This document shows positions 53,142 to 61,312 of a stretch of DNA of 64,000 bases, piece after piece (the first letter of the stretch is position 1; every line of letters starts with the position of its first letter). The notes beneath the pieces were generated by a model. The model searched no databases and was not told where the DNA came from. It saw only the letters and a list, made by a program, of their open reading frames with translations. Both the position numbers and the translations under genes were made by a program. Origin of the DNA: Actinorhabdospora filicis (GTDB lineage: Bacteria; Actinomycetota; Actinomycetes; Mycobacteriales; Micromonosporaceae). Location: NCBI RefSeq assembly GCF_030269765.1, contig NZ_BSTX01000003.1, positions 186,001-250,000 of the forward strand, given 5' to 3'.

Positions 53142-53948
53142 CACCCGATCCAGCCACGGCCGCAGCACCGGCAGCACCGCGCCGGGCTGCATCGCCCCGG
53201 TGTGGTCGAGCCCGTCGAGGACCGCCACCTCCCAGCCCGCGCCGGCCAGATCCTCGCGTGCGAAGGCCCCGGCGATGTCGACGACGGTGTTTCCCCAGCG
53301 CTCGCCGTAGGCGATGGTGTCGGCCGAGCCCGCGAAGCACAGGCGCGGGACCGTGACCTCGGCCCTCGTGTCGTCGAAGCCGCGCAGGGCCTCATAGAGC
53401 GTCACGAACTGCCGGGTCTGCGCCTCGCTGAGGCCGACCCCGACGCTGTCCCAGTCGCCGTCCCACTCGCCGCCGGACGACGGCCGCCCGGCCATCGCGT
53501 GCGTCGCCCGCGTCACCACCAGCATATCCGCGTACGGCCCGCCCAGTGGCGGGAAGCCGCCCATCGCCAGCGCCGTCAGCCGCCCGGTGCGCACCGCCAG
53601 CTGGAGCCCGGCCAGCGCCAGCCACGAGTAGCCGTAGTAGGCGAAGCGCCCGGCCCCGGCGGCGTCGGCGACGGCGAGCAGGTCGGCGGCGATCGCGTCC
53701 GGCGTGAGCGTGTCCGGCTTCGGGTGGGCCAGCACGTGGCCCTCGTAGTCGGCGGCGATGACGGTGAAGGCGTCGGAAAGGCCGTCGATCAGCGTCCGGC
53801 CGAGTGCTGGATCCACGCCCCACTTCCGCAGGGAATCGGCCTTCTCGCCTTCGACGGGAATGGGGTTCACCGGCAGCAGAATCGCCGGTCCGGTGCCCTG
53901 GACGTGGACGTCGATGGTGTTTCCGTCGTGGAGTTCGGCGCTGGTCAT
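53133..53948 (-). CDS. Alpha/beta hydrolase, probable target of the divergent TetR
   Basis: 271 aa. The nucleophile elbow is GYSW (in YYGYSWLALAGLQ), and the C-terminal His is in LDGLDHTGAM. The lid region is short. It acts on a small ester, lactone or similar. Divergent from tetR with a single palindromic operator between, so expression is probably induced by its substrate or a related compound. Confidence 0.82.
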   Translation of the reverse strand: MTSAELHDGNTIDVHVQGTGPAILLPVNPIPVEGEKADSLRKWGVDPALGRTLIDGLSDAFTVIAADYEGHVLAHPKPDTLTPDAIAADLLAVADAAGAGRFAYYGYSWLALAGLQLAVRTGRLTALAMGGFPPLGGPYADMLVVTRATHAMAGRPSSGGEWDGDWDSVGVGLSEAQTRQFVTLYEALRGFDDTRAEVTVPRLCFAGSADTIAYGERWGNTVVDIAGAFAREDLAGAGWEVAVLDGLDHTGAMQPGAVLPVLRPWLDRVSG

Positions 53949-53977
53949 GACGGTTTCCTCTCGATCTCTTTATGCTG

Positions 53978-53995
53978 TAAGCTAACAGTAGCTTA
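53978..53995. promoter_or_regulatory. TetR-type operator
   Basis: TAAGCTA-ACAG-TAGCTTA is a perfect 7-bp dyad in an AT-rich stretch between the hydrolase (start 53948) and tetR (start 54017). It could block both promoters. Confidence 0.75.
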
Positions 53996-54016
53996 TGGCG
54001 TAAGGAGTTGAACAAG

Positions 54017-54754
54017 GTGAGTGTCATCCCAGGTCAGGGCGATGCCGAGCGGATCATCAGGCTGCTGTGGCGCACCGACGACGACGTCGTCCCCACCGCC
54101 CCCGGCCCCCGCCGCGCCCTGTCCGTCGGGCTCATCATCGAGGCCGCCGTCGCCGTCGCCGACGAGACCGGCATGGCCGGGCTGTCCATGCGCGCCGTCG
54201 GCGACCGCCTGGGCCGCACCTCCATGGCGCTCTACACCTACGTCGCCGACAAGGCCGAACTCGTCGACCTCATGTACGACCACGTCCACGCCGAACTCGG
54301 CCGCGACCGGCCCGCCGGGCCCTGGCGCGACCGCGTCCACACCTGGGCCGCCGACCTCACCGCCATGTACCTGCGCCACCCGTGGGTGCCCGAGGTCTCC
54401 TACGCCCGCGCCGTCCTCGGCCCCCACGAGCAGGCCGTCCTCGAAGACCTCCTCGCCGCCCTCGAACCCCTCGCGCTGCCCCCCGAGACCCTGCGCGGCG
54501 CCGCCGGATCCCTGCACCACCTCGTCCGCGGCTTCGCCCGCACCCTCGCCGACGCCGAACGCCTCGGCGAACCCGACACCGAGACCTGGCAGCGCCGCGC
54601 TGACGCCCTTGCGGCGTCCGCCCCCGACTTCGCCGAACGCTTCCCCCTGTCCGTGCGCCTCTCCCGGGCAACCGGCTGGGACCCCGACTGGCGCGCCCGC
54701 ATCGAGGCCACCATGCGCACCGGCATCGACCTCCTCCTCGACGGACTGGCCTGA
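54017..54754 (+). CDS. TetR-family regulator with TetR_C (TetR/ActII) C-terminal domain
   Basis: 245 aa. Helix-turn-helix SVGLIIEAAVAVADETGMAG, then LSMRAVGDRLGRTSMALYTY, VADKAELVDLMYD, with the long C-terminal ligand domain of the class that includes TetR itself. The GTG at 54017 has AAGGAG ten bases before it; TTG at 54008 lies within that site. Divergent from the hydrolase it probably controls. Confidence 0.92.
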   Translation: MSVIPGQGDAERIIRLLWRTDDDVVPTAPGPRRALSVGLIIEAAVAVADETGMAGLSMRAVGDRLGRTSMALYTYVADKAELVDLMYDHVHAELGRDRPAGPWRDRVHTWAADLTAMYLRHPWVPEVSYARAVLGPHEQAVLEDLLAALEPLALPPETLRGAAGSLHHLVRGFARTLADAERLGEPDTETWQRRADALAASAPDFAERFPLSVRLSRATGWDPDWRARIEATMRTGIDLLLDGLA

Positions 54755-54781
54755 CCCCGTTCGTTCACAAAGCGAACGCCG

Positions 54782-54821
54782 ACGCGAATGGGCCGGTGAA
54801 TCCCGGTGCCCCCATTCGCGT
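54782..54821 (+). terminator. Terminator of tetR
   Basis: ACGCGAATGGG and CCCATTCGCGT form a perfect 11-bp stem around an 18-base GC-rich loop, 28 bases after the stop codon. Confidence 0.65.
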
Positions 54822-54917
54822 TGTTCGAAGGCGTTCGGGCTCGTGCGAGAACCCTTCTGGAATGGCCGGACCGGTCGCTAGAAATACGGCGAACCGATTC
54901 CCCCATTGGAGGACACC

Positions 54918-55595
54918 TTGCACATCCTCAAGCGCGTACTCATCGCCGCCGCCGCAACGGCGAGCGCCATCGCGGGCTTCATGGTCCCGTCCACCGCCGC
55001 CAACGCCGCCGACACCGCCCTCGGCACCGACGTCGGCAACATCGCCTACGACCAGTTCAGCAGCGACAGCGACGACGTCAAGAAGCGCCTCACCGAGCAC
55101 GGCGCCAACTGCAACTTCTACACCGGATTCTGGGCCGACCCCGCCAACGACCGCTACGACAACAACCCCACCGGAACCTGCGGCTACTCCAGCAAGGGCT
55201 ACGAGTACCGCAACGGCACCAAGTCCTGGGTGACCGTCAACTACCGCGCCCGCGCCTGGTGCGCCGACTTCGCCAAGTTCGCCTTTTACTGGGGCGGCGC
55301 GAAGTACACCGGCCTGAACGCCATGGCGTCCAGCTTCAAGTCCTACGGCCAGGCCAACGGCACCTGGCACGCCAAGGGCAGCTACGTCCCCAAGAAGGGC
55401 GACGCGGTCGTCTACGACTGGGAGGGCGACGGCGTCATCGACCACGTCGGCATCGTCACCTCGTTCTACGACACCAACACCGACGGCACCTTCAACTCCG
55501 TCGAGGGCAACCGCTCCAACATCGTCAACCACGTGATGAACACGTCGAACAAGGCCTCGTCCGTGGTCGGCTACGCCTCGCCGGCGCCGAAGTAG
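54918..55595 (+). CDS. Secreted CHAP-domain amidase
   Basis: 225 aa starting at TTG, five bases after GGAGG. Signal peptide ends ANA-AD (about 30). The CHAP domain has nucleophile C115 (RAWCADFAKFAF), H176 (IDHVGIV) and E196/N198 (VEGNRS). Two more cysteines (C65, C88) could form a disulfide. It cleaves peptide bonds in peptidoglycan or similar amides. An ATG/TTG farther upstream would lengthen the signal peptide without support. Confidence 0.88.
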   Translation: MHILKRVLIAAAATASAIAGFMVPSTAANAADTALGTDVGNIAYDQFSSDSDDVKKRLTEHGANCNFYTGFWADPANDRYDNNPTGTCGYSSKGYEYRNGTKSWVTVNYRARAWCADFAKFAFYWGGAKYTGLNAMASSFKSYGQANGTWHAKGSYVPKKGDAVVYDWEGDGVIDHVGIVTSFYDTNTDGTFNSVEGNRSNIVNHVMNTSNKASSVVGYASPAPK

Positions 55596-55618
55596 GACGG
55601 CTCGCTCGCACACCGCTG

Positions 55619-55640
55619 CCCGCCCGGGAGACCGGGCGGG
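55619..55640. terminator. Convergent-gene terminator
   Basis: CCCGCCCGG-GAGA-CCGGGCGGG: perfect 9-bp stem with a GNRA tetraloop between the convergent CHAP and Imm1 genes. It may serve both. Confidence 0.75.
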
Positions 55641-55652
55641 TATTGGTGTGCT

Positions 55653-56111
55653 CTAGGCGAACCCGGGTTCCTTCCAGCCCACCACCGCCGGGCGCTCGCC
55701 GCCACCGGCGATGAACTCCGCGACCGCCTCGGCCGCCACGGACGGAGGCACCGCCGCGTCGGCGTACGGGGTGGTCCGGTGCCCGCCGTAGTCGAAGGCG
55801 AGATCCGCGGGCTGCTCGACCGTGCCCACGCTGCACGCGATCTCATCCAGGCCCTCATGCCACACGAGGAAACTCACCGACGGATGCCCCACCAGCACCT
55901 CCAGAACACGCTCGGCGGGTCCCTCCAGCGCCACCAGCCCCGGAATCGGCCGGTCGGACCACTCCTCGACCCGCTCGGCCAGCCACCCTTTGACGGCCGC
56001 GGCCGGGAGAGTCGTCGGGGGAGTGCGGCCACCCGCGAACACCTTGACCTCAAGGAGTGCTCTCCCCGCATCGGGAAGTCGCCCCTCGTAGTCCGCGCCG
56101 CTGTCGCTCAC
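55653..56111 (-). CDS. Imm1-family immunity protein, no toxin next to it
   Basis: 152 aa. The C-terminal half matches Imm1: SVSFLVWHEGLDEIACSVG, then AFDYGGHRTTPYADAAVPPS and AEFIAGGGERPAVVGWKE. Imm1 proteins protect against polymorphic toxins of Rhs or type VII systems. The GTG at 56111 follows GGAAAGGGG. The neighbour upstream is a regulator, so it is an orphan antidote or a remnant of a lost toxin locus. Confidence 0.8.
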   Translation of the reverse strand: MSDSGADYEGRLPDAGRALLEVKVFAGGRTPPTTLPAAAVKGWLAERVEEWSDRPIPGLVALEGPAERVLEVLVGHPSVSFLVWHEGLDEIACSVGTVEQPADLAFDYGGHRTTPYADAAVPPSVAAEAVAEFIAGGGERPAVVGWKEPGFA

Positions 56112-56179
56112 GCCAGCCCCTTTCCGTCTCCCGACGCCCACTCAGGACGACGCCATCGCCACCGTAGGACGAAACGAGC

Positions 56180-58723
56180 TCACCCCACCTCCCCCAGCAG
56201 CCACCGCGCCCGCTCCACCGCCACCTCCGTCCCCGCCTCCACCGCCAGCGCGTACGCGCGCTCCGCCCACACGCGCGCCTCGCCGCTCTCCCCGCGCGCC
56301 AGCAGCAGCGACGCCGTCCGCGCCGCCGCCTGCCGCTCCAGCGCGGGGTGCCGCGCGCGGGACGCGGCCAGCACGGCGCCTTTCGCCGCCGTGAGGGCCT
56401 CGTCGCCCGGGAGCAGGTGCGCCAGGGCCAGGCGGGCGCGGATCTCGGCGTGGGCGTCGCCGGAGCGGGTGGCGACGTCGAGGGCTTCGGCGGCGAGGCG
56501 GGGTCCGCCGTGGCCGGGTTCGATGGTGGCGAGGGTGATGAGGGCGTGGGCCTCGACGGGCCGGTCGTGTCCGGCGCGGGCTTCGCGCAGGGCCGCCACG
56601 GCGAGGGATGCGGCTTCGGCGCGGTGGCCGAGTCCGGCGGCGGTGTAGGCGGCGGCCTGGGTCATGTAGGCGGCGAGGCGGTGGTCGTCGAGGCGGGTGA
56701 AGAACTCCGCGACGCGTTGCAGCATCGCCACGTCGGCGGTGCGGGCGAGCAGGGCGTAGCCGGGTTCGGGTTCGCCGTAGTCGTTTCCGGCGTCGCGGTA
56801 CCAGCCGAAGACTGTCTCGACGGCTTCGGCGGCCTCGCGGGCGGCTTCCTTGTCGCAGGGGTCGAGGGCGCCGAATATCTCCAGCGCGGACGCCAGGTGC
56901 GCCACCGCCTCCTCGGCGCGCCCGGCCTCGCGGTGGGCCATGCCCAGCCGCAGCAGCATGTTCGCCTCCCAGCGCGGACGCCCCATGCGCCGCGCGAGGT
57001 CCAGCGCGGTGCGGCACAGCTCCAGGGAGGCGGGCGGGTCGGTTTCGGCGAGGGCGTAGCCGAGGCTGGCGTTCATGGCCATGACGCCGACGGGGTCCTC
57101 GGCGGCGGCGAGGGTGAGGGCGGCGATCTCGCGCCATTCGGCGAGGTCGCGGCGGGCGGCGAGGTAGGCGCAGAAGGGGTCGGCGAGCCGCCAGGCCAGG
57201 GGTGCCTTGGACGCGGCGGCGGCGCGGATCAGCGCGGCGAGGTTGCCGCGCTCCTCGTCCAGCCACCGCCACGGGTCGGCGACGGCGCTGTCGCCGGGCG
57301 GCTCGACCCACGCCCGGCGGGGCCGGATCTCGCCGACGGCGGCGTTGGCCAGGCGCAGGTACCAGTCGGCGAGGCGGGTGTCGGCGGCGGTGTCGGCGCT
57401 GAGCCGGGACGCGTAGGCGCGCACCAGGTCGTGCGGCGCGAAGCGCTCGGGGGCGGCCTGTTCGACGAGGTGGACGGCGGTGAGCTCGGCGAGCAGCCGC
57501 CGGGTCCCAGCGGCGGTCTCGCCGGTGAGGACGCGCGCGGCGTCCAGGCTGACGGTGGTGCCGGGGAAGCGCGTGATCGCGGCCAGCAGCGCCCGTCCCG
57601 GTGGCGAGACGGTGGCGAGGGTGTCGGCGAAGACGCGGGCGAGGTCGCTGTCGGCGTCCTCGGGGACGCTGAGTTCGTCCATGATGGACTCCGCGCCGAG
57701 CCGCGCGGCGAACACGCCGGGATCGCCGCCGCCGGCGAGGTTCGCGCCCGCGATCCGCAGCGCCAGCGGAAGCCGCCCGCAGTGCCGCGCGATGGCGTCC
57801 AGCTCGCCCGCCTCGCCGCGCCCGCCGGTCGCGGCGAGCAGCAGCGCCCGCGCGTCGGCCGGGGACGGGACCCGCAGGTCGAGCCGCCGCGCGCCCTCGC
57901 GCACCACGAGCCCGGGCAGCTGGTGGCGGCTGGTGACCAGCGTGGTGCACCGGCGTCCGCCCGGCACGAGTGGCCGGACCTGCTCGGCGCGGGCGGCGTT
58001 GTCCAGGATCAGCAGCATCCGCCGGTCGGCCAGGACCGAGCGCAGCAGCCCGGAGCGCGCGGCGAGGTCGGCGGGGATGTCGTCGACGGGCAGTCCGAGG
58101 CTCTCCAGCAGGATCGCGATCGCGCGCTCGGCCGTGAGTGCGGCGTGCGCGGAGAACCCGCCGAGGTCCAGGTAGAGCTGCCCGTGCGGGAATCGCGCGG
58201 AGGCCGCCTGCGCCCAGTGCACGGCCAGCGCGGTCTTGCCGACCCCGCCCGGGCCGCTGATGACGGCCAGCGCGCCCTCGGCCGACGTCGACTCGTCCAG
58301 CCAGGCCAGTTCGGCGGCGCGCCCGACGAAGCCGCGCGTGCATTGCGGGAGCTGGCGCGGCACCCGGCCGGGTTCGGGTGCGTCCACATCGGACGCCCGT
58401 CCGGCGGCCGAGACGCGGCCCGCGTGGGCGATCCGGCTGCACGCCGCCAGCCACCGCGCCCGTAAAGGCGCCGGGACCTCGCAGGCGCGCAGGACCGCGA
58501 GCAGCATCTCCCGCCGCGGCAGCGTGTCGCGTTTCAGCGCGGAGGCGAGGGTGCTCGGCGGGAGGGTGTCGCCGTGGGTTTCGGCGCGCCGCTGGAGCTG
58601 GCGGTAGGTCAGTCCACTGTCGTCGATGAGCCCGCGGAGCAGGAGGAGGAACTCACCGGCCGTTCGCGCCGAACCCGGATCGAAGGCCGCACCGAGATGC
58701 CGATCATCGCTGGCCAGAGGCAT
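56180..58723 (-). CDS. HTH/NB-ARC/TPR regulator
   Basis: 847 aa. N-terminal helix-turn-helix of the XRE-like kind found before NB-ARC (GLTYRQLQRRAETHGDTLPP), NB-ARC ATPase with Walker A GPGGVGKT (157-164) and LLILDNAARAEQVRPLVPG, then TPR-like repeats (about 470-840). Related to AfsR without the OmpR/BTAD part. The start at 58723 gives MPLASDDRHL. Stress or developmental signalling is probable; no target is evident. Confidence 0.88.
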   Translation of the reverse strand: MPLASDDRHLGAAFDPGSARTAGEFLLLLRGLIDDSGLTYRQLQRRAETHGDTLPPSTLASALKRDTLPRREMLLAVLRACEVPAPLRARWLAACSRIAHAGRVSAAGRASDVDAPEPGRVPRQLPQCTRGFVGRAAELAWLDESTSAEGALAVISGPGGVGKTALAVHWAQAASARFPHGQLYLDLGGFSAHAALTAERAIAILLESLGLPVDDIPADLAARSGLLRSVLADRRMLLILDNAARAEQVRPLVPGGRRCTTLVTSRHQLPGLVVREGARRLDLRVPSPADARALLLAATGGRGEAGELDAIARHCGRLPLALRIAGANLAGGGDPGVFAARLGAESIMDELSVPEDADSDLARVFADTLATVSPPGRALLAAITRFPGTTVSLDAARVLTGETAAGTRRLLAELTAVHLVEQAAPERFAPHDLVRAYASRLSADTAADTRLADWYLRLANAAVGEIRPRRAWVEPPGDSAVADPWRWLDEERGNLAALIRAAAASKAPLAWRLADPFCAYLAARRDLAEWREIAALTLAAAEDPVGVMAMNASLGYALAETDPPASLELCRTALDLARRMGRPRWEANMLLRLGMAHREAGRAEEAVAHLASALEIFGALDPCDKEAAREAAEAVETVFGWYRDAGNDYGEPEPGYALLARTADVAMLQRVAEFFTRLDDHRLAAYMTQAAAYTAAGLGHRAEAASLAVAALREARAGHDRPVEAHALITLATIEPGHGGPRLAAEALDVATRSGDAHAEIRARLALAHLLPGDEALTAAKGAVLAASRARHPALERQAAARTASLLLARGESGEARVWAERAYALAVEAGTEVAVERARWLLGEVG

Positions 58724-58847
58724 GAGCTCATCGTAGGAAGACCGGCGCGGGCTGTCAGACCCGTCGAAGATGTGGATCTATCGGGCACGAAGGGCACCGG
58801 AGTGACCTGGAATGACCCGGTGGGCGTGGTGTATCAGTGATTGCGCA

Positions 58848-58887
58848 CCACCCGGCCGACCGGCCCGTCATCCGGTCGGCCGGGTGG
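58848..58887 (-). terminator. Terminator of the second secretion-substrate module
   Basis: CCACCCGGCCGACCGG pairs perfectly over 16 bp with an 8-base loop, 15 bases past the effector stop codon. No U tract. Confidence 0.85.
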
Positions 58888-58902
58888 AGTCATCGAGGGA
58901 CC

Positions 58903-60153
58903 TCAGTTGGACTCGGTCACGTCCCGCACGTTGCCGGGGGTCGCGTTGAGGAAGGCGTCATTGGGTTTGGGCGCCTCGTAGAGGACCGGGCTGGACGAGA
59001 TCACGTTCACCAGCTTGTTGAAGCCGTTGCCGATCTCGGTGTAGCCCTTGTCGAGTTCGGTGTAGGTCTCGTCGGTGGCGTCGAGGATCTTGTCGACGGT
59101 CTCCTCCAGGGTCTTCCCGGCGAGGTTCATCGACTTCTTGCGGTCCCCGGCCTTGCCGGTGAGCTCGTTGGTGTCCTTCCAGGCGCTCATCGCGTCGGAG
59201 ATGATGCTGACGCCGGCGGCGATGCCGACCGCGCTGAGCCCGCCGGACTCCGGCAGCGCGATGATCCCGGCGATGACGGCGGCGACACCGGCGGCCACGG
59301 CGAGCCAGGCCACGACCTCGTCGCCGCCCTCGCAGCAGTCGTCGAACTTCTCCACGGCGGTGATGCCGTCGTGGAGGAGCCCGTCGATGTCCTTGCGGGC
59401 CAGGGCGACGATGCCGGAGTGGGCGGCGAGGATGTTGCGGACGCCGCGCACCGCCGCGATCTGGTTGGTCACCGCGGTGGGGATGCGGGGCAGGAACTGC
59501 TTGGAGAAGCTCTCCGCGGTCGCCGCCTGCCAGCCCTTCACATCGCCCTGGATCGTGGAGACCAGCCCGAAGGTGCCCGCGCCGAGCAGGCCCTGCCCGG
59601 GATGGGTCGCCTCGTTGATGTTGACCTGCGACTGCCCGGACTTCTCCGAACCGGTGATCACCACGAGCTGCCCCTCGCCGCCGACGGCGTTGAGGTCGTT
59701 CAGTTGCGAGTCGGAGGCCTTCGGGTCGGGGAAGCTGTTGGCGGCCCGGTCGAAGCGCTGCTCGATCCAGGTCAGGTGGACGTCGCGCAGCTGCTTCTCG
59801 GCCTGGTCGCGGTTCTTGGCGTCGAAGGTCAGCAGGTCGACGTGGTACTCCGTGCGGTACTTGTCGACCATCTTGCGCCAGTCGGCGGGCAGGATGCTGT
59901 AACCGTGGTCGGGCCCGACCTGGGACGGCCGGTAGCCGGCGAGGTTGCCGTGGTCGCGCTGGTAGTCGCGCTGCTCGTCGATGTGGTTGTTGCTCAGGAC
60001 CTGCTGCACGACCTGCTGGACGTTCTTGGCGTCCCGCAGGACGGTGTCGGCGGCGGTCTTGGCGACCTTCTCCTTCAGCTCCTTGGCGAGTTTCTTGACG
60101 TGGGCGCCGTACGCGCCCTTGTCCATGCCCTCGTGCTCACCGCAGGCCCCCAT
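58903..60153 (-). CDS. Candidate type VII-associated effector, 416 aa with membrane hairpin
   Basis: No family recognised. Helical N-terminus with coiled coil (11-60), a mixed alpha/beta domain (about 85-230), then a CC pair (273-274) followed by two hydrophobic helices (279-300 and 302-323), and an acidic coiled tail (340-380). ATG overlaps the WXG gene stop by one base (TGATG). The order YbaB, WXG, large protein copies the toxin module at 40-43 kb. A pore-forming or carrier role is inference; no known toxin domain is seen and no immunity gene follows. Confidence 0.7.
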   Translation of the reverse strand: MGACGEHEGMDKGAYGAHVKKLAKELKEKVAKTAADTVLRDAKNVQQVVQQVLSNNHIDEQRDYQRDHGNLAGYRPSQVGPDHGYSILPADWRKMVDKYRTEYHVDLLTFDAKNRDQAEKQLRDVHLTWIEQRFDRAANSFPDPKASDSQLNDLNAVGGEGQLVVITGSEKSGQSQVNINEATHPGQGLLGAGTFGLVSTIQGDVKGWQAATAESFSKQFLPRIPTAVTNQIAAVRGVRNILAAHSGIVALARKDIDGLLHDGITAVEKFDDCCEGGDEVVAWLAVAAGVAAVIAGIIALPESGGLSAVGIAAGVSIISDAMSAWKDTNELTGKAGDRKKSMNLAGKTLEETVDKILDATDETYTELDKGYTEIGNGFNKLVNVISSSPVLYEAPKPNDAFLNATPGNVRDVTESN

Positions 60154-60602
60154 CAGTTGCCTCCCGGACGGTCGGCGGGGGTGTCGGTCGGCTCGTCGAC
60201 GGTGGTGCCGTCGGGGTCGCCGGGCTTGACCTCGGGCAGCTCGTTGCCCAGGTCGCCGCCGCTGTCGCGCTCCTGCTCGGCGAGGGAGGCGTTGAACGCG
60301 TCCCGGTCGCGCTTGAGCTCGGCGGCGGCCGCGGCGTCGGTGGCGCACACCGCGTTGATGTAGCGGATGAGCGTGCGCGCGCTGGCGTCGAGGTTGTCGG
60401 AGGTGTTGGCGCTGATCGTCCACAGTTTGTTGATCGCGGCCCCGTACGGCCCGCTGGCCGAGCCGCTCTCGAACGCGGTCGTGGAGGACCCCGCCGACTT
60501 GAACTTGCCGATGATTCCGTCGTACACGTCGGCCATCTCACTCAGATGCTGTGAGGCGGCCAGGACGTCCTCAAGCTGGACCTTGAGAACCTCACCACCC
60601 AT
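60153..60602 (-). CDS. WXG100-like small secreted partner
   Basis: 149 aa. VLKVQLEDVLAASQHLSEMA, central SGPYGAAINKLWTISAN hairpin region and a second helix through TLIRYINAVC, then a disordered acidic Pro-rich tail (118-149). It lacks a strict WXG but has the length and helix-turn-helix layout of type VII substrates. Located between the YbaB-like gene (54 bases upstream) and the overlapping effector gene. Confidence 0.72.
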   Translation of the reverse strand: MGGEVLKVQLEDVLAASQHLSEMADVYDGIIGKFKSAGSSTTAFESGSASGPYGAAINKLWTISANTSDNLDASARTLIRYINAVCATDAAAAAELKRDRDAFNASLAEQERDSGGDLGNELPEVKPGDPDGTTVDEPTDTPADRPGGN

Positions 60603-60656
60603 GTCGTTCTCCGTTCCGGCCGCGCGAGCGCGGCCAATGCCCGTGGGGGAGGCGCG

Positions 60657-61190
60657 TCAGCGCGGCACCATCCCCTTGTAGATGAAGCTGGGCCCGTACG
60701 CCTCTTGGCGCACCATGTGCATGCGGGCCCGCCAGTGGCCGATCGCGGTCGTCGCCGCCGTCGCCACCTCGCGCAGGAACAGCTCCTCGGGGACCTCTCG
60801 GACCGTTCCCGCCTTCACTTTCACCCGCCAGGACGTGCCGCCCTCGACGCGCACCGTCACGTGCGTCATCTCCACGTCCACGACGAGGTTCTGCTGCTCC
60901 TCAAGGGCCTGCCGCGACTGCGCGGAGTCCGGGCGCATGGGCTCGGGGTCGTAGGGACCGTCGACCGCCGCCCGCAACGCGTCTCTGCGCGCGCGGGCCC
61001 GCGCCACCCACACCAGCCGGGACAACCCGGCCAGCTGAAGTTCCAGGGCGGCGTCGCTGTACTGCTCGTACGTGCCCGGCTTGAAGGCCAGGCCCTTGAT
61101 CTCACCGCCGGTGACCCGCGCGGTGATGTTGCCGTCAGGAGAACGGACCTCGTCGTCCTGAGCGGCGATGTGGTCGGCGAACGTGCCCAT
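60657..61190 (-). CDS. YbaB/EbfC-like protein of the second module
   Basis: 177 aa. The YbaB-like order is seen: strand pair SPDGNITARVTGGEIKGLAF, then the helix ALELQLAGLSRLVWVARARA; the C-terminal 70 residues (VRVEGGTSWRVKVKAGTVRE) form an added beta region not found in plain YbaB. ATG at 61190 is chosen (MGTFADHIAA); GTG at 61208 is possible. First gene of the module, divergent from the aldo/keto reductase. Confidence 0.7.
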   Translation of the reverse strand: MGTFADHIAAQDDEVRSPDGNITARVTGGEIKGLAFKPGTYEQYSDAALELQLAGLSRLVWVARARARRDALRAAVDGPYDPEPMRPDSAQSRQALEEQQNLVVDVEMTHVTVRVEGGTSWRVKVKAGTVREVPEELFLREVATAATTAIGHWRARMHMVRQEAYGPSFIYKGMVPR

Positions 61191-61273
61191 GTTCGGTTCT
61201 CGTTTCACGCTCGGCTACCGGGGACGTGTCCGAGCATGTCAAAGCGGGTGTGAAATGCCGGTGAGCCGGAAAC

Positions 61274-61304
61274 TTGACCTGGAGCGCGCTCTAGGTTGCA
61301 GACT
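61274..61304 (+). promoter_or_regulatory. MerR-type promoter of the aldo/keto reductase
   Basis: -35 TTGACC (61274-61279), 19-base spacer, -10 CAGACT (61299-61304). The spacer is centred on the near-palindrome ACCTGGAGCG/CGCTCTAGGT (61277-61296). ATG begins eight bases after the -10, so the message is nearly leaderless. No merR gene is adjacent; the regulator must be unlinked. Confidence 0.85.
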
Positions 61305-61312
61305 CCACTGCC

